Counted from the stretch's first letter, positions 45,928 through 55,371 are shown. The stretch is DNA of 64,000 nt from Chryseobacterium pennae (GCF_003385515.1 NZ_QNVT01000014.1:1-64000); one strand, 5' to 3'. Made by a program: numbers and translations. Notes: a model not told the origin generated them from the sequence alone.

Positions 45928-47733
45928 ATGCAAAACATTAGAAATATTGCGATTATCGCACACGTTGACCACGGTAAGACGACTTTGGTTGACAAAATCA
46001 TCCACGCTACCAATATTTTCAGAGAAAATCAGGAGAGTGGAGAATTAATTATGGATAACAATGATCTTGAAAGAGAAAGAGGGATCACCATCTTATCCAA
46101 GAATATTTCTGTTACTTATAAAGACACTAAAATTAACGTAATTGATACTCCTGGTCACGCGGATTTCGGTGGAGAAGTAGAGAGAGTATTGAAAATGGCT
46201 GACGGAGTTATTTTGTTAGTGGATGCGTTCGAAGGACCAATGCCACAGACAAGATTCGTACTACAGAAAGCGTTAGAATTAGGATTGAGACCATTAGTGG
46301 TTATCAATAAAGTAGATAAGCCAAACTGTCGTCCTGATGAAGTTCATGATAAAGTATTTGACTTATTCTTCAACCTTGAAGCTACAGAAGAGCAGTTGGA
46401 TTTCCCTACATTCTATGGATCTTCAAAACAAGGTTGGTTCAACACTTCATTAGAACAAACTGAAGACATTATGCCATTATTAGATGGTATCTTACAGTAT
46501 GTTCCTGAGCCTAAAGTAACTGAAGGTAACCTTCAGATGCAGATTACTTCATTAGATTTCTCTTCTTTCTTAGGAAGAATTGCAATCGGAAAAGTAACAA
46601 GAGGAGAGCTTAAAGAATCTCAATGGATCGGTCTTGCTCAGGCAGATGGAAAAGTGGTAAAAGGAAAAGTAAAAGAATTATACGTTTTCGAAGGTTTAGG
46701 GAAGAAAAAAGTAACTGAAGTACAGGCAGGAGATATCTGTGCTGTAGTAGGTTTTGATGCTTTCCAGATTGGAGATTCTTTCGTAGATCTTGAAAATCCT
46801 GAGCCATTGGAAAGAACTGCAATTGATGAGCCTACGTTGAACATGACGTTCTCAATTAACAATTCACCTTTCTTCGGTAAAGACGGTAAATATGTTACCT
46901 CTAATCACCTGAAAGAAAGATTATATAAAGAATTAGAGAAAAACTTAGCATTAAGAGTTCAACAGACTGATGATGCCAATACTTTCTTGGTATTCGGTAG
47001 AGGTATTCTTCACTTGTCAGTTTTGATCGAAACAATGAGAAGAGAAGGGTATGAAATGACAATTGGTCAGCCACAGGTTATCTTAAGAGAAATTGATGGT
47101 GAAAAATGTGAGCCTTATGAATCTTTAGTTGTAGACGTTCCTGAAGAATTTGCTTCAAGAGTTATCGACTTAGCGACTCAGAGAAAAGGTGACCTTCACA
47201 TTATGGAAACTAAAGGTGAAATGCAGCACATGGAATTCGAAATTCCTTCAAGAGGTTTGATCGGATTGCGTTCTCAAATGTTGACAGCTACTGCAGGTGA
47301 AGCTATTATGGCACACCGTTTCACAGAATACAAGCCTTTCAAAGGAGCTATTCCTGGAAGAAGTAATGGGGTATTGATCAGCAAAACTCAAGGTCCAGCT
47401 ACAGAATATTCTATCGCTAAATTACAGGATAGAGGTAAGTTCTATGTTGATCCGGGTGAGGAGATCTATGCAGGAATGGTTATCGGTGAGCAAAATAAGC
47501 CAGGTGACTTAGTTGTAAACATCGTTGAAGCAAAACAGTTGAATAACATGAGAGCTTCTGGAAAAGATAAAGATACAGGTGTTGCACCAAAAATCTTATT
47601 CTCTCTTGAAGAATGTATGGAATATATCCAGGCTGATGAGGCAATCGAGGTAACTCCAAACTTTATCAGAATGCGTAAGAAACTTCTTTCTGAAGAAGAA
47701 AGAAAAAGAGTTGAAAGATCAGGGAAAGCTTAA
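45928..47733 (+). CDS. typA: TypA/BipA ribosome-associated GTPase
   Basis: A 601-aa translational GTPase. G1 is AHVDHGKTTLVDKI, switch I LERERGITILSKN, G3 DTPGHADFGGEV and G4 VINKVDKPN. The C-terminal BipA-specific half follows (RGLIGLRSQMLTATAGEAIM, then PGEEIYAGMVIGEQNKPGDL). It acts on 50S assembly and stress or low-temperature translation. Full family length. A strong terminator follows at 47765-47795. Confidence 0.96.
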   Translation: MQNIRNIAIIAHVDHGKTTLVDKIIHATNIFRENQESGELIMDNNDLERERGITILSKNISVTYKDTKINVIDTPGHADFGGEVERVLKMADGVILLVDAFEGPMPQTRFVLQKALELGLRPLVVINKVDKPNCRPDEVHDKVFDLFFNLEATEEQLDFPTFYGSSKQGWFNTSLEQTEDIMPLLDGILQYVPEPKVTEGNLQMQITSLDFSSFLGRIAIGKVTRGELKESQWIGLAQADGKVVKGKVKELYVFEGLGKKKVTEVQAGDICAVVGFDAFQIGDSFVDLENPEPLERTAIDEPTLNMTFSINNSPFFGKDGKYVTSNHLKERLYKELEKNLALRVQQTDDANTFLVFGRGILHLSVLIETMRREGYEMTIGQPQVILREIDGEKCEPYESLVVDVPEEFASRVIDLATQRKGDLHIMETKGEMQHMEFEIPSRGLIGLRSQMLTATAGEAIMAHRFTEYKPFKGAIPGRSNGVLISKTQGPATEYSIAKLQDRGKFYVDPGEEIYAGMVIGEQNKPGDLVVNIVEAKQLNNMRASGKDKDTGVAPKILFSLEECMEYIQADEAIEVTPNFIRMRKKLLSEEERKRVERSGKA

Positions 47734-47764
47734 TAAGCTCTGATTTATAATCAATATCATATAG

Positions 47765-47795
47765 AAAAGCCTCGAATTTTTCGAGGCTTTTTTTC
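47765..47795 (+). terminator. Rho-independent terminator
   Basis: AAAAGCCTCGAA/TTCGAGGCTTTT stem followed by T7; ends typA. Confidence 0.9.
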
Positions 47796-47874
47796 TAAAT
47801 AATCGGAAAAATTGTTTATTTTTTCAAAAGAATATCCGAAATAGTAAAATATAATTTAAAGTAGTTTTACGGCT

Positions 47875-49488
47875 ATGAAAATGAATAAATTAAAACTTAT
47901 CGTTTTATTGGGCGTTGTTGCAGCTTACAGCACTTCATGTTCCGTCCAGAACAATGTAACAAAAACCCCACCTGTTAAAAATACAACAAAACCTAATACC
48001 AATAACACTACAATCCAGCCAAAACCTCCTGTAGCAGTAAAGCCTACCACAGGAACTACAACGGAAGAAACATTCAGAACCAATCTTCCGGAGATCAAAA
48101 GAGAATTCCGTGGCGCATGGATTGCCAGTGTTGCCAATATCAACTGGCCTTCCAAAAATAATCTTACTGTAGATCAGCAGAAAGCAGAAGCTATCAGTAT
48201 GCTGGATATGCTCAAAGATAATAACTTCAATGCAGCCATCTTTCAGATCAGACCTTCCGCAGATGCTTTGTATACAAGCAATCTTGAACCATGGTCTTAC
48301 TTCTTGACTGGAGAAACCGGTGCTGCACCTTATCCAAACTATGATCCGTTATTATTCTGGATCGAAGAAGCTCACAAAAGAGGACTGGAATTACACGTAT
48401 GGCTGAATCCTTACCGTGCCCACCATACCAATGGCGGTACAGTTAATAAGATGTCAATGGCCAACAGAATGTCTGATATTGTGGTGAGATTAAAAAATGG
48501 AATGTACTGGTTTGATCCGGCTAACCCAAAAACGCAGGACCATGTTTCCAATGTTGTGAAGGATATTGTAAAAAGATACGACATTGATGCAATTCATTTT
48601 GACGATTATTTCTATCCATACGCTACTTATAACAAAGGAGCCGATTTCCCGGATTATGCTACATGGAACGCTTATCAAAGCAGTGGCGGAACCTTATCAA
48701 GAGCAGACTGGAGAAGAGATAACGTGAATAAATTTGTAGAACGTATCTATAAGGAAATTCATGCAGAAAAAAATAACGTAAGATTTGGAATCAGTCCATT
48801 TGGAATCTGGAAACCGGGATATCCGGCAGGAATTGTTGGATCTTCACAGTTTGACGAGTTATATGCGGATGCTAAATTATGGTTAAACAGAGGTTGGGTA
48901 GATTATTTCTCTCCACAATTATACTGGCCGATCGATTCAAAAGGGCAGGGCTTTGAAGCGTTGCTAAACTGGTGGCAGTCAGAAAATACAATGAAACGTC
49001 ACTTATGGCCAGGTTTGAATACGGTTGAGATCAAAACGTATGACCGTCCAACAGAAATCAAAAACCAGATTGACATCTCCAGAAAGATCCTGAAGAATGA
49101 TGCCGGTGAAATTCACTGGAGCATTGCAGGTCTTACTAAAAACCCGGGAATGCTTCCAACTTTGAAGAATGGACCTTACAGTGAAAAAGCACTAGTTCCG
49201 AAATCTCCATGGATCAAGACCGCTCCATTACAAACACCAACCTTATTTATTACAGATAATGGCAGCTTTGCACAGACAAGATGGAGTTCAAAAAATGCTT
49301 CAGAAGTCTTCCAATGGGTGCTTTTCAGTCAGTATGACGGAGTATGGCAAACCGAAATTATCACACAGGATACTCTTTCCAAAGATATTCCTAAGTTTAA
49401 AGATGGGAAAAAGCTTAATGCATTAGCCATTAAAGCGATAAACAGACTAGGAAATGAAAGTGATTATATGGCAAAGAAAATGAAATAA
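47875..49488 (+). CDS. GHL10/family-10-like glycoside hydrolase lipoprotein
   Basis: A 537-aa protein. Lipobox in AYSTSCSVQN (Cys about residue 22), then a Thr/Pro/Lys linker (residues 30-65). The catalytic domain begins EFRGAWIASVANINWPSK, with NAAIFQIRPSADALY, HVWLNPYRAHHTNGG, DIDAIHFDDYFYPYA (acidic residues on a strand end) and FSPQLYWPID. This is the YngK/DUF187 group, whose members are thought to cut peptidoglycan or related glycans. A C-terminal beta domain covers residues 450-537. Single-gene unit. Confidence 0.87.
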   Translation: MKMNKLKLIVLLGVVAAYSTSCSVQNNVTKTPPVKNTTKPNTNNTTIQPKPPVAVKPTTGTTTEETFRTNLPEIKREFRGAWIASVANINWPSKNNLTVDQQKAEAISMLDMLKDNNFNAAIFQIRPSADALYTSNLEPWSYFLTGETGAAPYPNYDPLLFWIEEAHKRGLELHVWLNPYRAHHTNGGTVNKMSMANRMSDIVVRLKNGMYWFDPANPKTQDHVSNVVKDIVKRYDIDAIHFDDYFYPYATYNKGADFPDYATWNAYQSSGGTLSRADWRRDNVNKFVERIYKEIHAEKNNVRFGISPFGIWKPGYPAGIVGSSQFDELYADAKLWLNRGWVDYFSPQLYWPIDSKGQGFEALLNWWQSENTMKRHLWPGLNTVEIKTYDRPTEIKNQIDISRKILKNDAGEIHWSIAGLTKNPGMLPTLKNGPYSEKALVPKSPWIKTAPLQTPTLFITDNGSFAQTRWSSKNASEVFQWVLFSQYDGVWQTEIITQDTLSKDIPKFKDGKKLNALAIKAINRLGNESDYMAKKMK

Positions 49489-49518
49489 TTCGTTGCCAGA
49501 GATCTTATAGAATTTAGA

Positions 49519-49550
49519 AGGGGTTTAACTTTAAGTTGAACCTCTTTTTT
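49519..49550 (+). terminator. Terminator
   Basis: AGGGGTTTAAC/GTTGAACCTCT imperfect stem and T6. Confidence 0.7.
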
Positions 49551-50047
49551 GTTGAATTCTTTAGATTTCTGGGTTTGAAGAAAAAACTGTGAAAAAAGTT
49601 TTAAAAATTTAAACCTAATAAGCAAGGTATTAATAATACTTAAATAATCCATTTATATTTTGGCGATTTTAGTATAAAATCTATCATTTACGACCAATTT
49701 TAATTGCAATAATCAATTGATATTATATTTTTTATTAATATAATCTATATTACATAATCGTTAATGACGTTATTTTCATGAAAAATATTCTAGAAGAGTA
49801 TTTTTATTTCAAAATGCACAATGGGTTTAAATAATTATATTTTAAATGAAAATCATAAAAAAATGAAATACTATTATAAATAAATGGTTTAAATTAATAT
49901 TTAATCAAAATTATGTGAATTATATTGTATATTTGACATTGTAAAAATGATGACTGCAAAATTAAAAATCACTAATTAGAACACAATCAATATTTCTACA
50001 CTTTTTTTTTAATTAAAAAAGGGTTGCCACCTTATAGCTAAAATACA
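49551..50047. other. AT-rich intergenic, 0.5 kb
   Basis: Very AT-rich with many short A and T runs; no repeat, hairpin or small gene seen. Such regions often precede horizontally acquired or phase-regulated surface genes. Confidence 0.4.
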
Positions 50048-51076
50048 ATGAAAAAAAAATATTTAAAATTCCTATATGTTGGGATTACAGTACTATCTAT
50101 TGTTTCTTGTTCGCGAGCTGACAGCACGAGCATATTAGAAAATGAGAAATCAACTACCCCCAACAACAGTATAACAGAAAAGGAATTATTAGCACAAGGT
50201 TGGACAATAGTAAAAGAAATCAACTTGATTCCAGAACTAAAGAATAGAGCTAAAACATCTGCAAGATCAATGGAGCAATCGGATATCAAAATTCCTTTTA
50301 CGGAAAAATATTTATCTCAAATGGGATGGGATCTGAGTGATACTGACAATGGCAGAAATGAGCAACAAGAGGTTATAAAACAGCTGAAATCTCTAACCCC
50401 AGGGGGAAGTTATCCTGATCCTAATGGAGTACTTTTTACTCGTGATTTTGCTTTAGGTCGTAAAAATATTAAAGAAGAGAAAAACTGGTGGAAAGCAGAT
50501 ACTTATGTTCTTTTGGGAAAACCAGAACTTGTAGCTAAACCCAATCAATTAGAATTACCTGATGAAGTGTTCTCAACAGAGGTGACTAATGCAAGTAATG
50601 AAGATAGTGAAATTACAGTAACCTATTCTTATAAAACAGGTTATAAATACACTTGGAATACGAAATTTTCAGGGAGTGTGAAAATTAATTCAACCTTATC
50701 ATTCGGTATTCCGCTCACTGTGGAAGGGAAAACGACTATAGAAATAATGGTAGGTGGGGAAAAATCTTGGGGAGAAGATACTACAAACGAAAAGACCTTA
50801 ACTAGTTCTTATAAAACTAAGGTGCCTGCTAATAGTAAAAAAAGCATTAAAGTATTTACAAAAGTGCAAGGTTCAGAAGTGGATTATACCGTTCCAATAA
50901 CTATAAATGGTACCTATGTTTTATGCACACCGGGCTATAGATACGAAATCAATAATATGGATATAACTAAAGGTTTACTAAGAGATAGTTCTATCCCTAT
51001 GAATGAGCAAGGAGTCGTAAAATCTGTCGCCAGTTCAACTGTTAAAATACTTGAATCTCCTGCAGTAAAATTATAA
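50048..51076 (+). CDS. ETX/MTX2 (aerolysin-fold) pore-forming-toxin-like lipoprotein
   Basis: A 342-aa protein with a lipobox (TVLSIVSCSRADS, Cys about residue 21). Residues 165-300 carry the aerolysin/ETX-MTX2 core: EVTNASNEDSEITVTYSYKT, a Ser/Thr-alternating stem region (WNTKFSGSVKINSTLSFGIP), EKSWGEDTTNEKTLTSSYKT and VPANSKKSIKVFTKVQGSEV, then VDYTVPITINGTYV. The N-terminal 160 residues are a separate unknown domain. The family inserts a beta barrel into eukaryotic membranes; a lipid-anchored form is unusual. Could be a toxin, a predation factor or a structural relative without pore activity. Confidence 0.75.
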   Translation: MKKKYLKFLYVGITVLSIVSCSRADSTSILENEKSTTPNNSITEKELLAQGWTIVKEINLIPELKNRAKTSARSMEQSDIKIPFTEKYLSQMGWDLSDTDNGRNEQQEVIKQLKSLTPGGSYPDPNGVLFTRDFALGRKNIKEEKNWWKADTYVLLGKPELVAKPNQLELPDEVFSTEVTNASNEDSEITVTYSYKTGYKYTWNTKFSGSVKINSTLSFGIPLTVEGKTTIEIMVGGEKSWGEDTTNEKTLTSSYKTKVPANSKKSIKVFTKVQGSEVDYTVPITINGTYVLCTPGYRYEINNMDITKGLLRDSSIPMNEQGVVKSVASSTVKILESPAVKL

Positions 51077-51472
51077 ATTAGAAATAAGTTTATTTCTAAC
51101 CAATAATGTAAATATTTCTGAAATATAAAATCCCTGAGTGAAAATTTAGGGATTTTTCATGATTAATTATTCATTAAATTTGGGTAACTCCGGTGGATAT
51201 ACTTTGTAATTATTTAGACTTTTTCAAATGGCAGCCTTTCATTAAAAAAGAAATTCACTACGAAGATGTTTTTGTAACTCGTATGTAGTATAGTTTGTTG
51301 ATTTTTAATGTATTGTGTTTTTATTGTGTATTGTGAATATTTGTAAATTATTAATTTAAAATAATGAAAATCAGAATATTATAAATTAAACTTATCTGTT
51401 TCAATGTAAAGTCAAAGCATTCTCGGAATCATTTTTGTATGAATAATCACATAATCACCAAAATATAACATT
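51077..51472. other. Intergenic, 0.4 kb
   Basis: A terminator hairpin (AAAATCCCT/AGGGATTTT, 51127-51158) ends the toxin-like gene. A CATTTTTG near 51431 may be a degenerate -7 box for ferritin. Nothing else. Confidence 0.5.
51127..51158 (+). terminator. Terminator
   Basis: AAAATCCCT/AGGGATTTT stem with T5. Confidence 0.7.
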
Positions 51473-52024
51473 ATGAATACTAACAGACTTTCCGCAAAGG
51501 TGGAAAAAGCACTTAGTGACCAAATGAACAAGGAGATTCATGCATCACACATTTTTCTGTCGTATGGCATTTGGGCTGATGATAAAGGTTATCAGGGAAT
51601 TGCCAATTTTCTTTACCGTCATTCTCAGGAAGAAAGAAACCATTCGATCAAATTTATGGAGTATATTTTAAACAGAGGCGGAAAACCAAAAGTAAATGCC
51701 ATACCGGCTCCTCCGGCAGATCCGGAAAGCCTTACAGCCTGTTTTGAAGGTGTTTTCAAACATGAGGTAGACAATACAACAGCCATCTACAAAATCGTAG
51801 ATCTTTCTATGGCCGAAAAAGACTGGGCAACCTGGAATTTTATGCAGTGGTTTGTACAGGAACAGATTGAAGAAGAAACATTAGCTCAGAACCTTATTGA
51901 TAAATTAAAAATTGCAGGCGGTGACAGAGCTACGGATGAATCTTTATTTACTTTAGATAAAACTTTACAGGAAGCCCCGAATGATGTTCCTCTGGCCCAG
52001 GAAGCCACAGGAAATAATCCCTAA
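51473..52024 (+). CDS. Ferritin
   Basis: A 183-aa four-helix-bundle protein. Ferroxidase ligands are visible: NKEIHASHIF on helix A (Glu about 22), HSQEERNHSIKFMEYI on helix B (Glu and His), and QWFVQEQIEEETLAQNLIDK on helix D. It stores iron as ferric oxide in the cytoplasm and is the bacterial non-heme ferritin (FtnA) type. A terminator follows at 52053-52085. Confidence 0.93.
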   Translation: MNTNRLSAKVEKALSDQMNKEIHASHIFLSYGIWADDKGYQGIANFLYRHSQEERNHSIKFMEYILNRGGKPKVNAIPAPPADPESLTACFEGVFKHEVDNTTAIYKIVDLSMAEKDWATWNFMQWFVQEQIEEETLAQNLIDKLKIAGGDRATDESLFTLDKTLQEAPNDVPLAQEATGNNP

Positions 52025-52052
52025 AAATCACCGGTGAAGCAAAAACTGCTTG

Positions 52053-52085
52053 AAAATCTGTCAGAATGCTGGCAGATTTTTTTAT
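52053..52085 (+). terminator. Terminator
   Basis: AAAATCTGTCAG/CTGGCAGATTTT stem followed by T7. Confidence 0.85.
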
Positions 52086-52108
52086 TATGAAACTCTCTTA
52101 AAATTCAC

Positions 52109-52116
52109 TATCTTTG
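52109..52116 (+). promoter_or_regulatory. -7 promoter box TATCTTTG for ychF
   Basis: Exact TAnnTTTG; predicts a leader of about 90 nt before ATG 52214. Confidence 0.6.
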
Positions 52117-52213
52117 CACGCTGAAAGTTCAGGAATCAACAATCAGAGTGAAAACTTTGAATCTGAAAACTTAGAACTTCCAACCTTAAACCTTAAACTT
52201 TGAATTTTACAAT

Positions 52214-53305
52214 ATGAAATGTGGAATCGTAGGCCTGCCGAATGTAGGTAAATCAACACTTTTTAACTGTCTGAGCAATGCAAAAGCTCAATCAGCAAAC
52301 TATCCTTTCTGTACTATTGAACCGAACCTGGGAACAGTTTCAGTGCCGGATCAGAGATTGTTTGAATTGGAGAAAATCGTAAAACCTGAAAGAGTTTTAC
52401 CGGCTGTTGTTGAAATCGTTGATATTGCAGGTCTTGTAAAAGGTGCCAGCAAAGGAGAAGGGTTGGGGAATCAGTTCTTGGCAAATATCCGTGAGTGTGA
52501 AGCAATTATCCATGTTTTAAGATGTTTTGATAATGGAAATATCATTCACGTAGAAGGTTCAGTAGATCCGTTAAGAGATAAAGAAATTATTGATATTGAA
52601 CTTCAACTGAAAGACCTTGAAACAGTAGGGAAAGCAGTTGAAAAAGCTAAAAAATTCATCAAATCCGGTAAGAAAGAAGATCTTCTTACTTACGAAACCC
52701 TTCAGAATTTACAGAAATTCTTAGAAGATGGGAAAAATGCAAGAGAATTTGCGATGGATGATTTTGCAAAGTCAATCATTGCTGAAGTTCAGCTTTTAAC
52801 AAATAAGCCGGTACTTTACGTTTGTAACGTAGATGAGAATTCTATCAAAAACGGAAACGATTGGATTGCAAAGATCGAAGAGATGGCTAAAAATGAAGGG
52901 GCTGAAGTAGTTGTATTAGCTGCTCAGATTGAAGCTGACATCAACGAATTAGAGACTTTCGAAGAAAGAGAAATTTTCCTTGACGAGCTAGGTCTTACAG
53001 AACCGGGAGTAAACCGTTTGATCAGAAAAGCTTACGATCTTTTAAAACTTCAGACGTATTTCACTGCTGGAGTAAAAGAAGTAAGAGCATGGACTATCGG
53101 ACAGGGATGGACGGCTCCTCAGGCAGCTGGAGTAATCCACACAGACTTTGAAAAAGGATTCATCCGTGCAGAAGTAATCAAATATAACGATTATATGACG
53201 TACGGTTCAGAAGTAAAGGTGAAAGAAGCCGGAAAACTTTCTGTAGAAGGTAAAGAATATATTGTACAGGATGGTGACATCATGCATTTTAGATTCAACG
53301 TATAA
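52214..53305 (+). CDS. ychF: YchF/OLA1-type ATPase of the Obg family
   Basis: A 363-aa protein. Walker A GLPNVGKSTLFNCL, switch NYPFCTIEPNLG, Walker B EIVDIAGLVKGASKGEGLGN. Near residue 204 stands YVCNVDEN in place of the usual NKxD, as expected for this ATP-preferring family. The C-terminal TGS domain starts about residue 278 (LLKLQTYFTAGVKEVRAWTI). It binds ribosomes and acts in translation and stress. Full length. Confidence 0.95.
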   Translation: MKCGIVGLPNVGKSTLFNCLSNAKAQSANYPFCTIEPNLGTVSVPDQRLFELEKIVKPERVLPAVVEIVDIAGLVKGASKGEGLGNQFLANIRECEAIIHVLRCFDNGNIIHVEGSVDPLRDKEIIDIELQLKDLETVGKAVEKAKKFIKSGKKEDLLTYETLQNLQKFLEDGKNAREFAMDDFAKSIIAEVQLLTNKPVLYVCNVDENSIKNGNDWIAKIEEMAKNEGAEVVVLAAQIEADINELETFEEREIFLDELGLTEPGVNRLIRKAYDLLKLQTYFTAGVKEVRAWTIGQGWTAPQAAGVIHTDFEKGFIRAEVIKYNDYMTYGSEVKVKEAGKLSVEGKEYIVQDGDIMHFRFNV

Positions 53306-53328
53306 GAAAAATATTAAAGTTAGTTTAT

Positions 53329-53368
53329 AAAAAAACGCTTCCATAATATAATTTGGGAGCGTTTTTTG
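53329..53368 (+). terminator. Terminator of ychF, overlapping the next ORF's early codons
   Basis: AACGCTTCC/GGGAGCGTT stem with T6. It runs past the possible start at 53353, which argues for the later start of the downstream gene. Confidence 0.85.
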
Positions 53369-53391
53369 CATTGATGAGAAAAACTGTCCCC

Positions 53392-54453
53392 ATGAAAGTA
53401 TTCTATTTAACGATTTCTCTTTTTCTTTTTTCATGTTCAAAACGTGTTGAAGATAAATGTTTTGTAGATAAGATGAATACTGAAGATGTTGTAATATGGG
53501 AGAATGTTCCCCAATCTTATACACTGAACCAAATTCTTGCAGAAAAACCCAATTACCTTGAAATTACCAATCTTACTGCATACCGGGACTTTGAGACAGA
53601 TAAAGAGGAGTTTCTTCTTCGAAAAAGAGGTGGAATAACAGAAATTAGCTTTTCAGTGTTCGATGAAAAGTTTTCTGATCAGTTTGTATGTTTTGGCAAA
53701 CAAAAGTCTGGAAATACCATATATGGACTCGGGATGAACAGACTTGGATACTGGTTGCTGAAAATTGAAAATAACAGGCCTTCTGCCCATTTTTTAGGGC
53801 TTAGTTCAAACCTGTATTATTTCAATAAAATTCAGCAGAATCCGATTGTTCAGGGAGATAAGATTCATATTGAAGGAAGCCTTGTGAAAATGGAGAATCC
53901 TATTGATCGTGGTGGATATAAAAACTATGCCGTAATTGAAGATGGCAAATTATTTACAGTTAAAATGGAAGACTTGGTGCAGGATTCCGATCACGATGGT
54001 TACAATGATATTTTTGAGAATAGTTTTGGGCTAAATCCCCATAAGAAAGATACAGACGGTGATGGAATCAATGATTTTGAGGATAAAAATCCTATGTTCA
54101 GATCATTAGACAACAAATTCACCCGTCTTTACGATCAACTGTTGTCTGATACTTTTGTAGGTGCTGAAAATTTGAATTATGAATTTCAGGTGTATAAAAC
54201 CGATTGTGAATATTTTCATCAGGTTAATCCTTCTCAAAAGGTATTATTTGTATCTGAAGATAAAAAGAAGCAGACCTATTATACCAGAGTCTCAGATATT
54301 ATTGAAGAAATTATTTCCCCGATACAGAAAAATAAAAAGAATCCGGACAGTTTTTATATTTATAAAGCAGGAACTTTCTATAAAAAAGATTATTCTGCGG
54401 ATTATGAAAATGGCAAGTGGGTGCTTAAAGTGGTTGGTGGATACGTTATTTAA
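53392..54453 (+). CDS. Lipoprotein with thrombospondin-3-type Ca-binding repeats
   Basis: A 353-aa protein. Lipobox LFLFSCSKRVED (Cys about residue 14). The middle carries DSDHDGYNDIFENSFGLNPH and KDTDGDGINDFEDKNP (about residues 197-235), the DxDxDG pattern of calcium-binding TSP type 3 repeats. The flanking domains are unrecognised. ATG 53392 is chosen because upstream in-frame starts (53353, 53374) fall in the ychF terminator and give a poorer signal. Confidence 0.75.
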   Translation: MKVFYLTISLFLFSCSKRVEDKCFVDKMNTEDVVIWENVPQSYTLNQILAEKPNYLEITNLTAYRDFETDKEEFLLRKRGGITEISFSVFDEKFSDQFVCFGKQKSGNTIYGLGMNRLGYWLLKIENNRPSAHFLGLSSNLYYFNKIQQNPIVQGDKIHIEGSLVKMENPIDRGGYKNYAVIEDGKLFTVKMEDLVQDSDHDGYNDIFENSFGLNPHKKDTDGDGINDFEDKNPMFRSLDNKFTRLYDQLLSDTFVGAENLNYEFQVYKTDCEYFHQVNPSQKVLFVSEDKKKQTYYTRVSDIIEEIISPIQKNKKNPDSFYIYKAGTFYKKDYSADYENGKWVLKVVGGYVI

Positions 54454-54475
54454 AGAATCTGAGATTTCATTGATA

Positions 54476-54513
54476 AAAGACAAAAGCACTTCCAAATTCA
54501 TGGAAATGCTCAA
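54476..54513 (-). terminator. Terminator of the first peptide cluster
   Basis: On the minus strand a 10-bp stem AGCATTTCCA/TGGAAGTGCT (one G-T pair) followed by TTTTGTCTTTT, 30 bp after the last peptide gene. Confidence 0.75.
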
Positions 54514-54540
54514 ATTATAAAAATTACATGAGGTTCCTGT

Positions 54541-54698
54541 TTAATCCAATGGTGGGTGGATGATGATTTGACATCTTCTTTCGAAGCATTTTGGGCCAAT
54601 AGTCGTACAGAAACCTGTTGCAGGATCAATGCATCGCAGTAGTCCTAAGTTCTTTTTTTGTTCAGTTTTTTTCCGTTGCTTAGGTTTTGATTTTTCAT
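54541..54698 (-). pseudogene. Broken double-glycine-leader Cys-rich peptide gene
   Basis: Starts MKNQNLSNGKKLNKK and then hits TAG. A deletion of about 11 bp against its neighbours has removed the end of the leader, including one Gly of the GG site, and shifted the frame. In the other frame the core is intact: LRCIDPATGFCTTIGPKCF, then ERRCQIIIHPPLD to TAA 54541. The core keeps the C-x7-C-x6-C-x4-C pattern of its neighbours. Confidence 0.75.
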
Positions 54699-54753
54699 AA
54701 TTCTCTATTTTAAAAATGGATTTATAGTATTAATCAACTGGGGGTATATCTCT

Positions 54754-54915
54754 CTATGGTTCCAATACGGGTCTGCATTGTTCCTCAGCACATCCCCAAC
54801 CGAAAACCCTGCATCTGCCAGTCGTAGGATCTATACACTGTCTTAATCCTCCGGTAATACTTCTTAGCTCTTTTTTATTTAATTTATTTCCGTTGTTCAG
54901 GTTTTTATTTTTCAT
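54754..54915 (-). CDS. Double-glycine-leader Cys-rich peptide
   Basis: A 53-aa peptide. Leader MKNKNLNNGNKLNKKELRSI then TGG; core LRQCIDPTTGRCRVFGWGCA then EEQCRPVLEP with spacing C-x7-C-x6-C-x4-C. GG leaders of this type are cut by C39-peptidase transporters; four Cys suggest two disulfides or another modification. Third gene of a four-gene minus-strand unit. Confidence 0.8.
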   Translation of the reverse strand: MKNKNLNNGNKLNKKELRSITGGLRQCIDPTTGRCRVFGWGCAEEQCRPVLEP

Positions 54916-54950
54916 GGTTTGAGTTTTAAAAATGTTTAAAATTTTATCTT

Positions 54951-55109
54951 TTAAAATGGAAATGGAGGTTCAGGTACATATCTGCACTCTCTTTCCGCGC
55001 ATCGTATTCCAGTATCTATGCATCGTCTTGTTTCAGGATCAAGACACATCTGTAATCCACCTTTGATGGATTTTAATTCTTTTTTATTCAGTTTTTTGCC
55101 GTTATTCAT
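54951..55109 (-). CDS. Double-glycine-leader Cys-rich peptide
   Basis: A 52-aa peptide. Leader MNNGKKLNKKELKSIKGG; core LQMCLDPETRRCIDTGIRCA then ERECRYVPEPPFPF, with C-x7-C-x6-C-x4-C. ATG 55109 gives the leader length seen in its relatives; the ORF is open further upstream, but that part overlaps the preceding peptide gene and is not conserved. Second gene of the unit. Confidence 0.85.
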   Translation of the reverse strand: MNNGKKLNKKELKSIKGGLQMCLDPETRRCIDTGIRCAERECRYVPEPPFPF

Positions 55110-55135
55110 AGTATTAATTTTAAGAGATTTGAGAA

Positions 55136-55342
55136 TTATTCTATAGTGATGGGTTCTGGTCTGCACTCTTTTTGTCCGCAGACAGGTGAAATAATGGTAC
55201 AGCCATTAGGATATGGAGATTCACATGGTTCATATGGAGTGGGGCAAAGTACCGATTCCATACAGTTCAGTAATCCTCCTCTAATCTTTGTAAGTTCTTT
55301 TTTATTAAGCTTTTTCCCGAATTGTAAAAATTGATTTTTCAT
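55136..55342 (-). CDS. Double-glycine-leader Cys-rich peptide, six-Cys form
   Basis: A 68-aa peptide. Leader MKNQFLQFGKKLNKKELTKI then RGG; core LLNCMESVLCPTPYEPCESP then YPNGCTIISPVCGQKECRPE. Six Cys in the order C-x5-C-x6-C-x7-C-x6-C-x4-C. First gene of the unit, 30 nt downstream of the shared promoter box. Its closest relative in the window is the six-Cys peptide at 61661. Confidence 0.85.
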   Translation of the reverse strand: MKNQFLQFGKKLNKKELTKIRGGLLNCMESVLCPTPYEPCESPYPNGCTIISPVCGQKECRPEPITIE

Positions 55343-55371
55343 TGATTTGATTTTTAGTGAGTTAGTTATGA

